A stretch of DNA of 64,000 nucleotides from JABMQB01 sp964575025 (GTDB lineage: Bacteria; Bacteroidota; Bacteroidia; Bacteroidales; Prolixibacteraceae), in NCBI GenBank assembly GCA_964575025.1, contig CAZNPV010000008.1, forward strand, positions 27,269 through 91,268. The letters are read 5' to 3'. Under the pieces are notes generated by a model. It saw nothing but the letters and a program-made list of their open reading frames with translations, was not told the origin of the DNA and searched no databases. Position numbers and translations under genes: made by a program. How positions within the stretch are numbered: the stretch's first letter is position 1; every line of letters starts with the position of its first letter. Shown piece after piece: positions 62,651 through 64,000 of the stretch.

Positions 62651-64000
62651 ATGAGTTCCAATCGTCGCGATTTTTTAAGACACACTCTCCTGGGAGCAGG
62701 AGTTCTTTCCACAGGATTTTTTTCGTGTACAACCGGTGAACGTGAAGAAACCAAGGCATCCGACAAAGAACATCTTCAGTTCTTCAATATGAGCGGTTAT
62801 AGAGCTCCAAAGCTTGAAACTGTGCGCATCGGATTCATCGGGCTGGGCATGCGAGGTCCGGGAGCCGTTACCCGGATGTCTCATATGGAAGGAGTGCAAA
62901 TCAAAGCCCTTTGTGATGTTTACCCCGAACGTGTGGATGCATGTCAGCAGATCCTGAAAGAAAGAGGCCTTCCCGAAGCCGAAGGGTATTCCGGTTCGAA
63001 AGACGCCTGGAAAAATATGGTGGAACGGAACGACCTGGATCTTATCTATATTGCCACCCCATGGAAATGGCATACTCCCATGGCGGTGTATGCCATGGAA
63101 AACAACAAACATGCAGCTACCGAGGTACCAGCAGCTCTAACCCTGGAGGAGTGCTGGCAACTGGTGGAAACATCAGAACGTACGAAAAAGCATTGTATGA
63201 TGCTGGAAAACTGTTGTTACGACTTTTTTGAACTGCTCACGTTAAACATGGCCCGGCAGGGATTCTTCGGGGAACTCGTACACGGTGAAGGTTCATACAT
63301 TCATGACCTGCGGAGTCTGAATTTTGACAAGGAAGGCTATGCCGGCATGTGGCGTCTGAAACAAAATGCCTCACGCAACGGGAACCTTTACCCCACCCAT
63401 GGTCTGGGGCCTGTTTGCCAGCTCATGAACATCAACCGGGGCGACAAAATGGAATTCCTGACTTCGGTGCAATCGGCAGATTTTATGATGCAGAAAGAAG
63501 CAAACCGGTTAGCAGCTGAAGATGTATTCTTTACAGAATTCGCCAAGAAAGAATACCGGGGCAACATGAATACCACCACCATAAAAACCAACAAAGGACG
63601 GACCCTCATGATTCAGCACGATGTAACCAGTCCCCGTCCCTATTCACGCATCCACCTCATCAGCGGAACCAAAGGCATGGCACGGAAATATCCTGCACCG
63701 GCCCGCATTGCCCTGGGGCATGCATGGCTGAGCGATGACGAGTTAACTGCATTGCATGAAGCATACACCCCGGAAATTGTCCGTAAGGTAGGGGAAATGG
63801 CCCGTCAGGTAGGAGGTCACGGAGGGATGGATTTTATCATGGATTGGCGTTTGATCGATTGCCTGCGCAATGGATTACCCCTTGATCAGGATGTGTACGA
63901 TGCAGCCCTCTGGAGTTCCATAGCACCTCTGAGCGAAGCTTCTGTGGCCCATCGCTCCTCCTCCGTGGATGTGCCCGACTTCACTTGCGGAGCCTGGCAA
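62651..64000 (+). CDS. GH109-like Gfo/Idh/MocA family lipoprotein (3' end beyond window)
   Basis: 450 codons are visible without a stop, close to full family length. The N-terminus has a twin-arginine-like SSNRRDFLRHTLLGAG and a lipobox-like GFFSC, so it is probably Tat-exported and lipidated. The NAD-binding motif VRIGFIGLGMRGPGAV is near residue 60; YIATPWKWHTPMAVYAMENN and HTAATEVPAA-type residues (KHAATEVPAA) follow near 135-160, and TPMAV/NGNLYPTHGLGPVCQ near 245. Such proteins include NAD-dependent alpha-N-acetylgalactosaminidases; the exact substrate is not determined here. The visible end reads VDVPDFTCGAWQ, near the usual C-terminus. Confidence 0.88.
   Translation, partial: MSSNRRDFLRHTLLGAGVLSTGFFSCTTGEREETKASDKEHLQFFNMSGYRAPKLETVRIGFIGLGMRGPGAVTRMSHMEGVQIKALCDVYPERVDACQQILKERGLPEAEGYSGSKDAWKNMVERNDLDLIYIATPWKWHTPMAVYAMENNKHAATEVPAALTLEECWQLVETSERTKKHCMMLENCCYDFFELLTLNMARQGFFGELVHGEGSYIHDLRSLNFDKEGYAGMWRLKQNASRNGNLYPTHGLGPVCQLMNINRGDKMEFLTSVQSADFMMQKEANRLAAEDVFFTEFAKKEYRGNMNTTTIKTNKGRTLMIQHDVTSPRPYSRIHLISGTKGMARKYPAPARIALGHAWLSDDELTALHEAYTPEIVRKVGEMARQVGGHGGMDFIMDWRLIDCLRNGLPLDQDVYDAALWSSIAPLSEASVAHRSSSVDVPDFTCGAWQ

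Overview
The window is chromosomal DNA from a member of the Bacteroidota, most likely a marine or anaerobic member of the Bacteroidales/Marinilabiliales. The evidence is a type IX secretion sorting domain and a PorD-like protein, the conserved bamD - omega - coaBC - porD - recN cluster, a Rex regulator, DUF5916 and DUF6913 proteins, a BtuB/BtuG-type cobalamin uptake pair, Bacteroidota-type -7 promoter boxes (TAnnTTTG), and frequent non-ATG starts. No rRNA, tRNA, CRISPR array, integrase or transposase was seen.

Layout. 1-7.4 kb: a minus-strand run of PQQ-like and NHL beta-propellers interleaved with NapH-like and NapG-like iron-sulfur proteins, apparently a membrane/periplasm electron-transfer module of unknown substrate. 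7.6-14.2 kb: rex, a divergent thymidylate-synthase-family protein, a PIG-L deacetylase, a gene remnant, a DUF5916 outer-membrane protein and a small conserved protein. 14.2-22.4 kb: GH3 glycosidase with a PA14 insert, eukaryotic-type glycogen synthase, a decayed T9SS cargo gene and a short DnaE. 22.8-34.4 kb: housekeeping genes (DUF456, ligA, DUF6913, dapA, KamA-family radical SAM, class 1 isoprenoid-fold protein, YebC, a sugar-kinase/RapZ fusion, YdcF, a family 2 glycosyltransferase).

34.5-40.6 kb is one of the two most interesting parts: three related small secreted proteins and a fourth unrelated one surround a two-Ig-domain periplasmic-chaperone-like protein and a 906-residue outer-membrane barrel with Ig-like domains at both ends. 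The layout matches a chaperone-usher fimbrial operon, but the proteins do not look like the classical families. 40.7-43.7 kb: indolepyruvate:ferredoxin oxidoreductase (iorB, iorA; iorB is flanked by an 84-bp intergenic repeat) and YjbQ. 43.9-47.2 kb: cobalamin riboswitch, BtuB-like receptor and BtuG-like surface propeller. 47.3-49.1 kb: a 7TM histidine kinase whose tail is coded by a hexanucleotide microsatellite. 49.5-53.5 kb: rhamnose isomerase, rhamnulokinase and a GntR-type regulator. 53.6-60.0 kb: recN, porD, coaBC, omega, bamD and, divergently, a serine-palmitoyltransferase-like enzyme.

60.5-61.6 kb is the second: an AT-rich island between two copies of a 155-169 bp direct repeat. It encodes an HTH regulator, two double-glycine-leader peptides whose predicted mature parts are each exactly 36 residues, oppositely charged and each with a GxxxG motif, and a small membrane protein: a candidate two-peptide (class IIb-like) bacteriocin with immunity protein. 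The window ends in a GH109/Gfo-Idh-MocA family lipoprotein.
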